DNA of 64,000 nucleotides from Pseudomonadota bacterium (GTDB taxonomy: Bacteria; Myxococcota_A; Polyangia; Polyangiales; Polyangiaceae), in assembly GCA_023423895.1 (NCBI GenBank), contig JAFAER010000053.1:36998-100997 (forward strand), in the 5' to 3' direction. A model generated the notes under the pieces. That model was not told where the DNA came from and made no database searches. It worked only from the letters and a program-made list of their open reading frames with translations. The translations under genes and the position numbers were made by a program. Numbering within the stretch: the stretch's first letter is position 1; each line of letters starts with the position of its first letter. Below, in pieces: positions 35,452 through 42,888 of this stretch.

Positions 35452-36213
35452 ATGAAAATCGTCGTGTTGGGAGGCAATGGGCTCATCGGAAGCAAGGTCG
35501 TCCACATTCTTCGGGCGCGAGGACATGAGGTCTTGACTGCGTCTCCATCGTCGGGCGTCGACATCCTCACAGGGGCGGGCCTCGAGAGCGCACTCCAAGA
35601 TGCGAAGGTCGTGGTCGACGTCACGAACTCGCCGTCGTTCGAAGACGCGGCCGTGCTCCGCTTCTTCGAGACCGCCGCACGCAATGTCCTCCCCGCGGAG
35701 GCTGCCGCGGGTGTGACGCATCACGTCGCGCTCTCGGTCGTCGGCGCCGACAGGCTCCCGATGAGCGGCTACCTTCGCGCGAAGGTGGCACAGGAGAAGG
35801 CGATCGCGGTCGGCCCCATCCCGTACACGGTGCTCCGCGCAACACAGTTCTTCGAGTTCATCGGCGCGATCGCCAATGCCTCGACGAACGGCGACACGGT
35901 GACGTTGACGTCAGCCCGCGTGCAGCCCGTTGCCGCCGATGACGTCGCGGCGACGCTCGCTGCTCTCGCCGAAGAGAAGCCTGCCAACGCGATCCTGGAG
36001 CTCGGCGGTCCGGACCGCATCGGCCTCGACGAAGCGGTGCGTCGCCTCTTCGCCACCACCGGCGATCCGCGCAAGGTCGTGACGGACGCAAGTGCCTCCT
36101 ACTTCGGCGCGACCATCGACGACGGCTCGCTCACGACCGCGGACGGCGCGCGCCTCGGAAACATCCGCTTCGAGCAGTGGCTGCGTCGCTCGGTCGGTGC
36201 TGGCCATCCCTGA
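35452..36213 (+). CDS. NmrA-like atypical SDR / NAD(P)-binding oxidoreductase
   Basis: The 253-aa product opens with the Rossmann motif VVLGGNGLIGSKVV (GxxGxxG), followed by ALQDAKVVVDVTNSPSF and HHVALSVVGADRLP. There is no YxxxK catalytic pair in the usual place; LRAKVAQEKAI corresponds to the NmrA/atypical SDR arrangement, in which an SxxGA/K motif binds the nucleotide. Such proteins reduce quinones or sense redox state. GGAGA upstream of 35452 is a good ribosome site. It is the divergent partner and probable target of the ECF41 sigma factor. Confidence 0.87.
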   Translation: MKIVVLGGNGLIGSKVVHILRARGHEVLTASPSSGVDILTGAGLESALQDAKVVVDVTNSPSFEDAAVLRFFETAARNVLPAEAAAGVTHHVALSVVGADRLPMSGYLRAKVAQEKAIAVGPIPYTVLRATQFFEFIGAIANASTNGDTVTLTSARVQPVAADDVAATLAALAEEKPANAILELGGPDRIGLDEAVRRLFATTGDPRKVVTDASASYFGATIDDGSLTTADGARLGNIRFEQWLRRSVGAGHP

Positions 36214-36534
36214 GCTGCGCTGGGCTTTCAGGGCGCGTGCTTCGCGCGCACGATGTCCTACGATTCCGAGGACCGCGACTGACCGTGCACGCGCGACTGA
36301 CGTTGTCGCCGGTCGGTTCCAGAGTCGCGAGAGCTTCCTCTCGGCAGCCACGATGATCGTGTCCTCCGGGCCGAGCGCGACTCGCGCACCGCCTCCGTTC
36401 GCGTTCCCGACGACGAGCCCACCCGGAGCGAAGCTCTCGTCGGGATCGAGCGCGTGGGTCGGGCGAAGGAGGCGCACCTCCCGTGTCTCGTCGATCGTGC
36501 AGAAGACCGTCAGGCGCTCGGGTCCCGCGGGCAA
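36214..36534 (-). other. possible minus-strand coding remnant, unknown
   Basis: One leftward frame reads LTVFCTIDETREVRLLRP, then GLVVGNANGGGARVALGPED and TIIVAAERKLSRLWNRP, with a composition more protein-like than the opposite strand. It has no good start codon and loses coherence before 36214. I cannot assign a family. It lies between an intact SDR gene and two other gene scars. Confidence 0.25.
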
Positions 36535-36765
36535 GCTCGCGGACCATGAGAACGACGACCTCGTTCGGCTGTTCGTCGCGTTCTGGTCGCTGGCCGCGAC
36601 GAATGCGTCACTGCGGCCGCGTCTCCGCCGCTTTTACGACGAGTGGTCCGTGCTCATCGCGGAGGTGCTGCGCGGCCGATGCGGGCTCGACGCTGCCGAG
36701 GCCGCGAGGCGCGCGCGGATGTTCGTGGCCTGTCTCGAGGGCCTCTCCCTGTTCCGGTCCGGCGT
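36535..36765 (+). pseudogene. TetR-family C-terminal fragment
   Basis: The frame reads LADHENDDLVRLFVAFWSLA, then RLRRFYDEWSVLIAEVLRG and ARMFVACLEGLSLFRSG. This pattern fits the helical C-terminal domain of TetR-type regulators. The N-terminal helix-turn-helix is missing, replaced upstream by unrelated sequence. The frame degenerates at the junction with the next remnant near 36770. Confidence 0.5.
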
Positions 36766-36795
36766 TGCCGCCGAACCCGGTGCCGCTGCCGCCTC

Positions 36796-37036
36796 TCGAA
36801 GACCACGAGGAAGACCACGAGGAAGACGGCTCGAATGGCGACTACGAATATGCCTTCGTGCGCCTGACCAAGTTCCGGACACCGCAGGCGTTCGACGCCG
36901 GCACGTGCGGCTACGGCTCGCACGAGATCAAGAGCAACGGCCCGTTCGGCGTCACCGTCTGGGGGATCGACATCTGCGCGAGCTACGGCTACCCCGGCGG
37001 CATGGGGCTCCGCTCGGTGAACACCGTCAACCGTTC
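36796..37036 (+). pseudogene. orphan 3' end of an IgGFc-binding-like gene
   Basis: A frame reads YEYAFVRLTKF, GTCGYGSHEIKSNGPFG and VTVWGIDICASYGYPGGMGL. This matches the last 60 residues of the locus B protein ending at 29660 (GTCENGRHEIRSDEPFAL, then VWGLDSYASYGYPGGAG). No upstream part of the gene remains; a direct EDHEEDHEED duplication marks the 5' edge. It points to a former fourth locus or a partial duplication. Within 36214-37084 the rest is decayed sequence. Confidence 0.75.
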
Positions 37037-37084
37037 CCGCCGTCAACGGACCTTGCGCAGAAGCATCCGCCCAGATGGGTGCCG

Positions 37085-37951
37085 TCAGCGCGCGGCGTCC
37101 TCGCCTGGAAGCAAGAAGCCGTACCGGCGCATGATCGCGCGGCCCGGCTCGGAGCCGACGAACTCGACGAAGGCGCGCGCCTCGTTCGGCTTGCCGCCCT
37201 TGCTGCCGCCTTTGCAGACGACGAGCGCCTGATCGAGCGGCTCGTGCAGGCTCGGATCGATCGGGACGTAGTTGCCGGGTGAGGTGACCGCGAGCGAGAG
37301 CGCGACAACGGCGACGTCCGCGTTGCCGGAGCGCGCGAACATGAGCGTCTGCTGCACGTTCTCGCCGTAGACGGTGCGCGGCTGCACGGTGCTCCAGACG
37401 CCGCTCTTCGTCATCGCCTCGCGGGCCGCGCGGCCGTACGGAGCGTGCTCCGGATTGGCGAGCGCGACCTTCGCATACTTCGGATCGCTCAGCTCCTTGA
37501 TGTCCTTCGGGAGCGCCCACGGGTCCTTCGCCCACATGACGATGCGGCCCTTCGCGTAGAGCGCCTTCGTCTCCTCGATGCAGGCGCCTTCGCGGACGAC
37601 GTCGTCGACGAACGAGATGTTCGCGGCGGCAAACACGTCGTAGGGAGCACCCTCGGCGATCTGCTTGGCGAGGAGGCCCGTCGAGCCGAACGAGAAGTCG
37701 ACGCGCTTGCCGGTCTCCTTCTCGAAGGCGACGCCGACGTCCTTGAACGCCAGCGCGAGGTCCGCCGCCGCGGCCACGCGCAGTGGCTCACCCTTGCGCG
37801 CGCCGTCGCCGCGCGTGTCACCGCCGCCCGAGCCCGCGCTCTTGCTGCACCCGACGAGCGGAGCAAAAGCAGCAAGAGCAGCAAGAGCAGCGACGACGAA
37901 CGCGGTCGCCCGAGGCCGAGTGCTAGTCGCGCGAGATGACGGTCCCGACAT
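37085..37951 (-). CDS. modA: molybdate-binding periplasmic lipoprotein ModA
   Basis: The 288-aa product has lipobox PLVGC at Cys35 and a Gly/Ser spacer, then a ModA-type type-2 binding domain. Motifs are VAAAADLALAFKDVG, FSFGSTGLLAKQIAEGAPYD, VFAAANISFVDDVV and PYGRAAREAMTKSG. ModA captures molybdate or tungstate for an ABC transporter. The ATG at 37951 lies inside the 3' end of mosB (29-bp overlap) directly after a GGAGGGGGAGG-like run, so translation is probably coupled. No modB or modC gene is present in the window; the partner could be the permease at 39619. Confidence 0.9.
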   Translation of the reverse strand: MSGPSSRATSTRPRATAFVVAALAALAAFAPLVGCSKSAGSGGGDTRGDGARKGEPLRVAAAADLALAFKDVGVAFEKETGKRVDFSFGSTGLLAKQIAEGAPYDVFAAANISFVDDVVREGACIEETKALYAKGRIVMWAKDPWALPKDIKELSDPKYAKVALANPEHAPYGRAAREAMTKSGVWSTVQPRTVYGENVQQTLMFARSGNADVAVVALSLAVTSPGNYVPIDPSLHEPLDQALVVCKGGSKGGKPNEARAFVEFVGSEPGRAIMRRYGFLLPGEDAAR

Positions 37952-38741
37952 CCTCCCCCTCCAGGGCGCGCGTGAGCTGACCCTTCTCGAGGCCGTTGAC
38001 GATCTGGATCTCGGTGCAGAAGCGAGAGCGCTGCATGTATTCGAGGACGACGCGCTCGACGATGAGGTCGGGCAGATCGCTCTCGATGAGCTCCTTCGCC
38101 GTGATCCGCGGGATGTGCTTCGCGCTCTTGTTCTTCTTCGGGTCGTCCGTGAAGAGGCCGTCCTCGTCCTTCACGAAGATGGCGCGCTTGCAGCCGAGCG
38201 CTTCGGCCGTGAGGAAGACGCCCGCATCGGTGCGGTTCTCCGGGATGCGTCCGCCCTTCGTCGGCTTCTCCCAGTATCCGAACGGCGGCATGCCCGTCAT
38301 GATGGGGATGCACCCGAGGCGGAAGTAGAGGGGAAGCTTCTCGAAGTCATCGTTCATGATGAACAGTCCGCCATGCTTCGCCAGGAGCATCTGGAGCATG
38401 CGGGCGTTCTGTCGCGGGACGTAGCCTCCTAGCGCGGCGAGCACGCCGGTCGGAAGCTCGAGGTCGCTGGCGACCGAGTAGATGTGACGCGCGCGCGTTC
38501 CGCCGCCGCAGCAGAGGAGGAGCTTGTGCTTGTCCTTCGCAGCGGTCACCTCGTCGAGGATCGGAAACACCGCTTCGCGGCCGCGGTCCATGACCGACTG
38601 CCCGCCGATCTTGAGGACGCGAACGTCCGGCATCATCGCGACGGGCGAGTAGTCGATGCCCGCGGGAGCCCCTCCCGTCGTCAGCGTGGCATCGGCGAGC
38701 TTGCTCGAGATCCGGCGGCGCTCGTGCTTGGAGCTGTGCAT
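37923..38741 (-). CDS. mosB: molybdenum storage protein beta subunit MosB
   Basis: The 272-aa protein belongs to the amino-acid-kinase/UMP-kinase fold and resembles the beta subunit of Azotobacter molybdenum storage protein. Conserved pieces are VRVLKIGGQSVMDRGREAVF, CGGGTRARHIYSVASDLELP, TGMPPFGYWEKP and AIFVKDEDGLFTDDP, with EIQIVNGLEKGQLTRAL at the end. The MosAB heterohexamer binds ATP and packs molybdate into polyoxomolybdate clusters. The gene lies 17 bp after mosA on the same strand. Family assignment is strong; the identification of beta is by remembered sequence similarity. Confidence 0.9.
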   Translation of the reverse strand: MHSSKHERRRISSKLADATLTTGGAPAGIDYSPVAMMPDVRVLKIGGQSVMDRGREAVFPILDEVTAAKDKHKLLLCCGGGTRARHIYSVASDLELPTGVLAALGGYVPRQNARMLQMLLAKHGGLFIMNDDFEKLPLYFRLGCIPIMTGMPPFGYWEKPTKGGRIPENRTDAGVFLTAEALGCKRAIFVKDEDGLFTDDPKKNKSAKHIPRITAKELIESDLPDLIVERVVLEYMQRSRFCTEIQIVNGLEKGQLTRALEGEDVGTVISRD

Positions 38742-38758
38742 GTGGGTCTCCCTTCTTC

Positions 38759-39622
38759 TCAGTTGCGAGTGATGACCGTGCCGACCGGCTCGCCGGCGAG
38801 CGCCTTGGTGAGCTGCCCCGGAATGAGGCCGTTGACGATCTGAATCTGCTCGACGTGCCGCGCGCGCTGCCAGGCAGCGAACAGCTGGCGATCGATCGCG
38901 AGCTCCTCGGGCATGTTCTTCGTCAGCTCGTCTAGCGTGATCTCCGGGATCAGCTTGGCATCCGCGTGCCGCTTCGGATCCTTGTCGAACAGGCCGTCTT
39001 CGTCCTTCACGAAGACGAGCCGCTTCATGCCGAGCACCTCGGCGTGGATGAAGAGACCGAAGTCCGATCCGTGCGCCGGCAGCGGGCCGTCCTCCGGCGG
39101 CGGCTCCCAGAAGTGATAGGGCGGGATCGAGATGACGATCGGGAGCATCCCGCCTTCGAGATAGAGCGGCAGCTCCCAGAAGTGCTCGCGCTGCATCACG
39201 ATTGAGCCGTGTTTGGCGAGCAGCGCGTTGAGGAAGACGGCGTTCGCCTCCTCCATCGCGCCGACGAGCTGCGCGACGCCGCCGGTGGGGATGCCGAGAT
39301 CGAGCGCGACGCTCACCGTGTGGCGCACGCGCGTGCCGCCGCCGACGCCGAGCACCATCGGCGGCGGGCCCTTCGACCCGCGTGCCGTGGCGGTACGGCG
39401 TGCTTCGCGGAGCGTCTTCAGCTCTTCGACGAGCGGCATCACCGCAGGTTTGCCGCGATCGAAAATGGACTGCCCGCCGATGCCGACGAGGACGACGTCG
39501 GGCAGGATCGCGAACTCGCCCTCGGAGTCAGTCTTCGCGATGACGCGTCGATCGACGAGAGACTCGCGCATCAACGACGACTCGATGTGCGTCCGGCCGT
39601 CGCCGGTCACCAGCTTGCTCAT
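38759..39622 (-). CDS. mosA: molybdenum storage protein alpha subunit MosA
   Basis: The ATG at 39622 (MSKLVTGDG) overlaps the stop of the permease gene by four bases and yields 287 aa. Longer in-frame extensions run through permease sequence and are rejected. Motifs are VVLVGIGGQSIFDRG, GVGGGTRVRHTVSVALDLGI, SIPPYHFWEPP, LVFVKDEDGLFDKDP and ARHVEQIQIVNGLIPGQLTK. The PPYH segment and the AIDRQLFAAWQRARH stretch are nearer to the alpha than the beta subunit. With MosB it should form the ATP-dependent molybdate store. Confidence 0.9.
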   Translation of the reverse strand: MSKLVTGDGRTHIESSLMRESLVDRRVIAKTDSEGEFAILPDVVLVGIGGQSIFDRGKPAVMPLVEELKTLREARRTATARGSKGPPPMVLGVGGGTRVRHTVSVALDLGIPTGGVAQLVGAMEEANAVFLNALLAKHGSIVMQREHFWELPLYLEGGMLPIVISIPPYHFWEPPPEDGPLPAHGSDFGLFIHAEVLGMKRLVFVKDEDGLFDKDPKRHADAKLIPEITLDELTKNMPEELAIDRQLFAAWQRARHVEQIQIVNGLIPGQLTKALAGEPVGTVITRN

Positions 39623-41055
39623 GTGATTTCGGTCTCCAGGTCGGTCTTCGCGGGCGCCACGGCGGCGCTCGACGGGGATGTTCGAGGCTCGCCGAGCGCG
39701 GAGCGCTGAGCGAGACGAGAAGATTCGAGGGCATCGGAGGGCGAAGCTCCCCGATCGAGAAGTTCTTCGGTCCGCACGTGGACGGCACGGATGAGGGGCG
39801 AGCTGACGAGCCCCGAGAGGATGCCGAACGTGGTGTGGATGACGAGCCCGGGAACGAGGAACGCCCAGGCCACCGCGGGCGCCTGCACGGTCAGCGTCAC
39901 GGTGAAGATCGTGGCGAAGCGACCGAGCCCCATCACGCCGCCGAGGACCGACCACGCGATCGCTCCAGGTCGCCGGCCGCCCGCGACGAAGAACGGAACG
40001 AGCAGGTCGCACAGGATTCCGGGGACGACGTGCTTCAGGATCTCGAAGATGCCGTAGCGCCCGTCTCCGAGCAGGAACGCGACGGTCCCCATCACGAGCC
40101 CCGTCAGCGTCGCGCCCACGCGCGTCCGCGTCTTCAGCGACGCGACCACGTACAGCGGCGTGAGCAGCACGAGCTTGTGGCCCGGCGCGAACGGGATGTT
40201 CGGCAGGAGCTTCAGCGCCTTGATGCCGAGCATCGTGAGCGACAGCCCGACGATGACCGCAACGTCGCGCGACGCATGCGCACCCGTGGGATGGCGGTGC
40301 TCGTGCTCGTGCTCGTGCTCGCGCGAGCGATCGAGGTAGCTCTCCGCGCGCCCGATGTGGCGCTCGATGCGGTCGACGATCGGCGCGACGTCGCCGCGGG
40401 CGATGCGACGGAGGCTCGCGACGAAGCCCTCGCGCGGTCCATCGGCGTCGTCATGTCGCCAGCGTCGGCCGCCACCACCGCCGCCACCACCGCCACCGCC
40501 GCCACCGCGGCCGCGTCCTCGGCCACCGCCACCGCCGAGCAGCGCGAGGACCGCATCGATGGATGTCGCCACGATGTCGGGGGTCCCGAGCTTGCGCAGG
40601 CCGAGCGCGATCGCCCGCTCGTCACCCGCACGCGCGATGCGCGAGGCGAGGACGACGACGAGCACGCGCAGGATCATCAGCCCGCCCACCGCGGCACCGG
40701 CGACATTGAGCGGGATACGCGCGACGCCGATGTCGAGATGAACCCACCGATCGATCGCCGGATCTTCCGACGTGAGCGCATACGAAGCCGTGACGAACGC
40801 GGCGAAGCCCCACAGCTTTACGAGCTGCCGAAGCAGCGCGCGCCCGCCGAGACGAAGCGCGAGCCATGCGACGGCGTGAGCAACGACGAGGCCGCCCGCG
40901 ATGCGCGCGTCCTTCACGAGGAACGCGCCCACCGCCACGGCGGCCAGGTAGAGCACGCGGATCCGAGGATCGACGGAGCGACGCGATGAAGCGTCCGCCC
41001 CCGCCGTTCTCGTTTGGTGCTCGTGGGGCTCGCCGCCCGAACGTGGCGCGTTCAT
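39619..41055 (-). CDS. ECF-type transporter T/S-fusion permease with poly-Gly and His-rich linker
   Basis: The 478-aa membrane protein has two halves. Residues about 30-170 resemble the EcfT/CbiQ transmembrane coupling subunit (VDPRIRVLYLAAVAVGAF, ending ALGLRKLGTPDIVATS). Residues about 270-440 look like an ECF S-component core (LPNIPFAPGHKLVLLTPLYV, GTVAFLLGDGRYG). The linker holds a run of about 14 glycines after RGRGRG and the metal-binding-type stretch EHEHEHEHRH. No ATPase gene is adjacent. It heads the operon with mosA, mosB and modA, overlapping mosA by four bases, so molybdate or tungstate import is the inferred role. Confidence 0.75.
   Translation of the reverse strand: MNAPRSGGEPHEHQTRTAGADASSRRSVDPRIRVLYLAAVAVGAFLVKDARIAGGLVVAHAVAWLALRLGGRALLRQLVKLWGFAAFVTASYALTSEDPAIDRWVHLDIGVARIPLNVAGAAVGGLMILRVLVVVLASRIARAGDERAIALGLRKLGTPDIVATSIDAVLALLGGGGGRGRGRGGGGGGGGGGGGGRRWRHDDADGPREGFVASLRRIARGDVAPIVDRIERHIGRAESYLDRSREHEHEHEHRHPTGAHASRDVAVIVGLSLTMLGIKALKLLPNIPFAPGHKLVLLTPLYVVASLKTRTRVGATLTGLVMGTVAFLLGDGRYGIFEILKHVVPGILCDLLVPFFVAGGRRPGAIAWSVLGGVMGLGRFATIFTVTLTVQAPAVAWAFLVPGLVIHTTFGILSGLVSSPLIRAVHVRTEELLDRGASPSDALESSRLAQRSALGEPRTSPSSAAVAPAKTDLETEIT
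40297..40320. repeat. four tandem hexamers GTGCTC in the permease gene
   Basis: Four exact copies of GTGCTC encode, on the minus strand, the alternating Glu-His run of the permease linker. Such a repeat can slip by six bases without changing frame, so the length of the His-rich stretch may vary between strains. Confidence 0.8.
40469..40533. repeat. CCGCCA/CCGCCG low-complexity tract encoding poly-Gly
   Basis: A run of mixed CCGCCA and CCGCCG triplet-pair units encodes the poly-glycine linker of the permease on the minus strand. Its triplet periodicity keeps the reading frame, supporting that both flanking halves are one protein. Confidence 0.75.
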
Positions 41056-41146
41056 CGGAGAGATAGTAGCCCTCGGGGCGGAAACGGCTGGCGACAGCTA
41101 TGTTACAGCGCGCTTCTTCGAAGGTCCGGAAGCGGTCGAGGCCGCG

Positions 41147-41686
41147 TCAGCGAGGCAGGCTCTGCTGCTCTTTCGTCTTCGTGGGCGGGCAGACGCTGCG
41201 AGGCACTTGCTTGTTCACCTTCGGGATGCTCCGCAGGTACTTCACGATCGAATAGACCTCGAAGTCGGTCATCTGCGAGAAGTGCTTCATCTGCGGACAG
41301 AGTGCCTGGCTCTCCTCGTCGATGCCGGCGCGGATCGCGAGGGCGAGCGCGTCGTCGGTCCACTTGCCGACACCGGTGTCGTCCGACGTGAGGTTCGGCG
41401 GGTAGAGCTCGACCTCCTCGCCGAGCGGCGTCTTCTCGATGCCGGCCAGCTTCGTCGTGCTGCCGCTCATGTCCTTGCCGTGGCACTCGACGCAGCGTCG
41501 CCTCACGACAGCCTGCGAGCCTGCCTCGACCGTCGCGATCTCTTTGCACTCCGGATTGTCGCTCGGGCAGGCGCCCTGCGCGCCGCTCTTCGACCCGTTC
41601 GCGTCGGACGTGTCATCGCCGCAGGCCCAGGCGCTCGCCACTGCCACACCACACGCGATCGCACAAATGGCTCGCCGCAAGATCAT
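41147..41686 (-). CDS. c-type cytochrome lipoprotein, monoheme
   Basis: The ATG at 41686 starts a 179-aa product with signal and lipobox ASAWAC. A single heme site, CVECH, lies within VVRRRCVECHGKDMSG. A second conserved block, MKHFSQMTDFEVYSIVKYLR, provides the distal Met and the C-terminal helix typical of class I cytochrome c domains. It probably carries electrons at the periplasmic membrane face. It stands after a terminator-like hairpin (41801-41835) that separates it from the diheme cytochrome operon upstream. A longer frame reaching 41851 lacks signal-peptide sense. Confidence 0.85.
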   Translation of the reverse strand: MILRRAICAIACGVAVASAWACGDDTSDANGSKSGAQGACPSDNPECKEIATVEAGSQAVVRRRCVECHGKDMSGSTTKLAGIEKTPLGEEVELYPPNLTSDDTGVGKWTDDALALAIRAGIDEESQALCPQMKHFSQMTDFEVYSIVKYLRSIPKVNKQVPRSVCPPTKTKEQQSLPR

Positions 41687-41800
41687 CGAAGCCTCTTTCT
41701 CGACATGGGACTTCGCCCGATACCCCTGATGGCCATCCGTCTCCCGCTTCGTGGCTGCGAACGACGACGGATGACCCGCTCCGTCTGGAAAGCCTAAACG

Positions 41801-41835
41801 AAAAACGCACCGCCCGGCGAGCCGAGCGATGCGTT
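41801..41835 (-). terminator. hairpin terminator after the cytochrome/MYXO-CTERM operon
   Basis: On the minus strand, AACGCATCGC pairs with GCGGTGCGTT across a 12-base loop with one wobble pair, followed by TTTCGTTT. This is a good intrinsic-terminator shape, 48 bp past the stop at 41883. Confidence 0.65.
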
Positions 41836-41882
41836 CGATTCGAGAAGTCACACCCGAAGTAGCTCGGCTGTGAAATCGTCGG

Positions 41883-42887
41883 TCACTGCTGTCCGCAGGT
41901 CCCCGCGTTGTACTTCGTGATGACGTCGTTCACGAAGGCGTCGAGCGCCGCCTGCTGGTTGGCGTTCAGGTTGTACATCGGGTGCGTGTACGCGCGGTCC
42001 TTCTTCGTCGCCTCCATCTTCTTGCGGAGAGCGTCCGAGGCGATCGGCTTACCTTCCGGGCTCACGCCGAAGTACTTGGTGATGTACGCCGGGCTCGTGA
42101 GCTTCGTCTCCTCGAACGTGTTGTCCGCGGGGAGCAGGTTGTTGCCGACAGCGTTCTTGTAGTTGGTCGCCGCGTCGGCCGAGTGACACGTCGTGCACGG
42201 GGCGTTGTCGCATCCGGTGCAGTTGTTCGCGTTCTCGTTCCAGGGCGTGACGTTGTTCGTGTTGTTGTTGTTCGTGCGGCGCGTCGTCCGCCACTGTCCG
42301 AGCTGCATCGCGTCGAACTTCTGGCGGTCGAAGCACGACCCCAGCTTCTCGAGGACGTTCGGGGGTGCCTTCTGCCCGCCGTCCTTGAGCTCCATCGCGA
42401 CCCACTCGTTGTACTTCTGGACCTCGGTGTTCGAGAGGACGTTGTTCGTGACGCCGCCGTGGGCCGGCTTCACGATGATGCGCGACTGCTGGACGACGTA
42501 GCCGACCTGGAACAGCTGCGCGTAGGACTTCTCCGCGTCGGCTGCGGTCAGCCAAGCCGGACCGGGCCCGGCGGTGCCGTGGCAGGCACCGCACTTCTGG
42601 GCCATGAAGGGGTGGACGTTCGCCGTGTAGAACGCCTTGCCCTCGGGGCTGTTGGTCGGCACCGGACCGGACGGCGTTTCGCCGCCGGGAGTGGTGCTGC
42701 CGCCGGGGGTGGTGCTGCCCCCCGGCGTCGTGTCGTCGTCGTCATCGCCGCCCGCGGGGATGCGGCTGCCGCCGTTGTTCTCACGGCCGCTGCCGTCCGT
42801 GAGGCTGTCGGTTGCGCCGCCGCCGCACGCTGCCACCGCGGTGGCAGCCGCCAGAGCGAGACCGAGCAGGTAGCGAGCTGTCGACAT
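41883..42887 (-). CDS. c-type cytochrome lipoprotein with two CxxCH sites
   Basis: The ATG at 42887 has GGAGG seven bases upstream and encodes 334 aa. Signal and lipobox ATAVAAC precede an acidic Gly/Thr linker with PGGSTTPGGSTTPGG repeats. Heme sites are CGACH (in FMAQKCGACHGTAG) and CTTCH (in NAPCTTCHSAD), preceded by another Cys pair, CTGCDNAPC. The region RTNNNNTNNVTPWNENANNC is unusually Asn-rich. An electron-transfer role outside the cytoplasm is likely. It starts one base after the stop of the MYXO-CTERM protein, so the two are co-translated. Confidence 0.87.
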   Translation of the reverse strand: MSTARYLLGLALAAATAVAACGGGATDSLTDGSGRENNGGSRIPAGGDDDDDTTPGGSTTPGGSTTPGGETPSGPVPTNSPEGKAFYTANVHPFMAQKCGACHGTAGPGPAWLTAADAEKSYAQLFQVGYVVQQSRIIVKPAHGGVTNNVLSNTEVQKYNEWVAMELKDGGQKAPPNVLEKLGSCFDRQKFDAMQLGQWRTTRRTNNNNTNNVTPWNENANNCTGCDNAPCTTCHSADAATNYKNAVGNNLLPADNTFEETKLTSPAYITKYFGVSPEGKPIASDALRKKMEATKKDRAYTHPMYNLNANQQAALDAFVNDVITKYNAGTCGQQ

Positions 42888-42888
42888 C

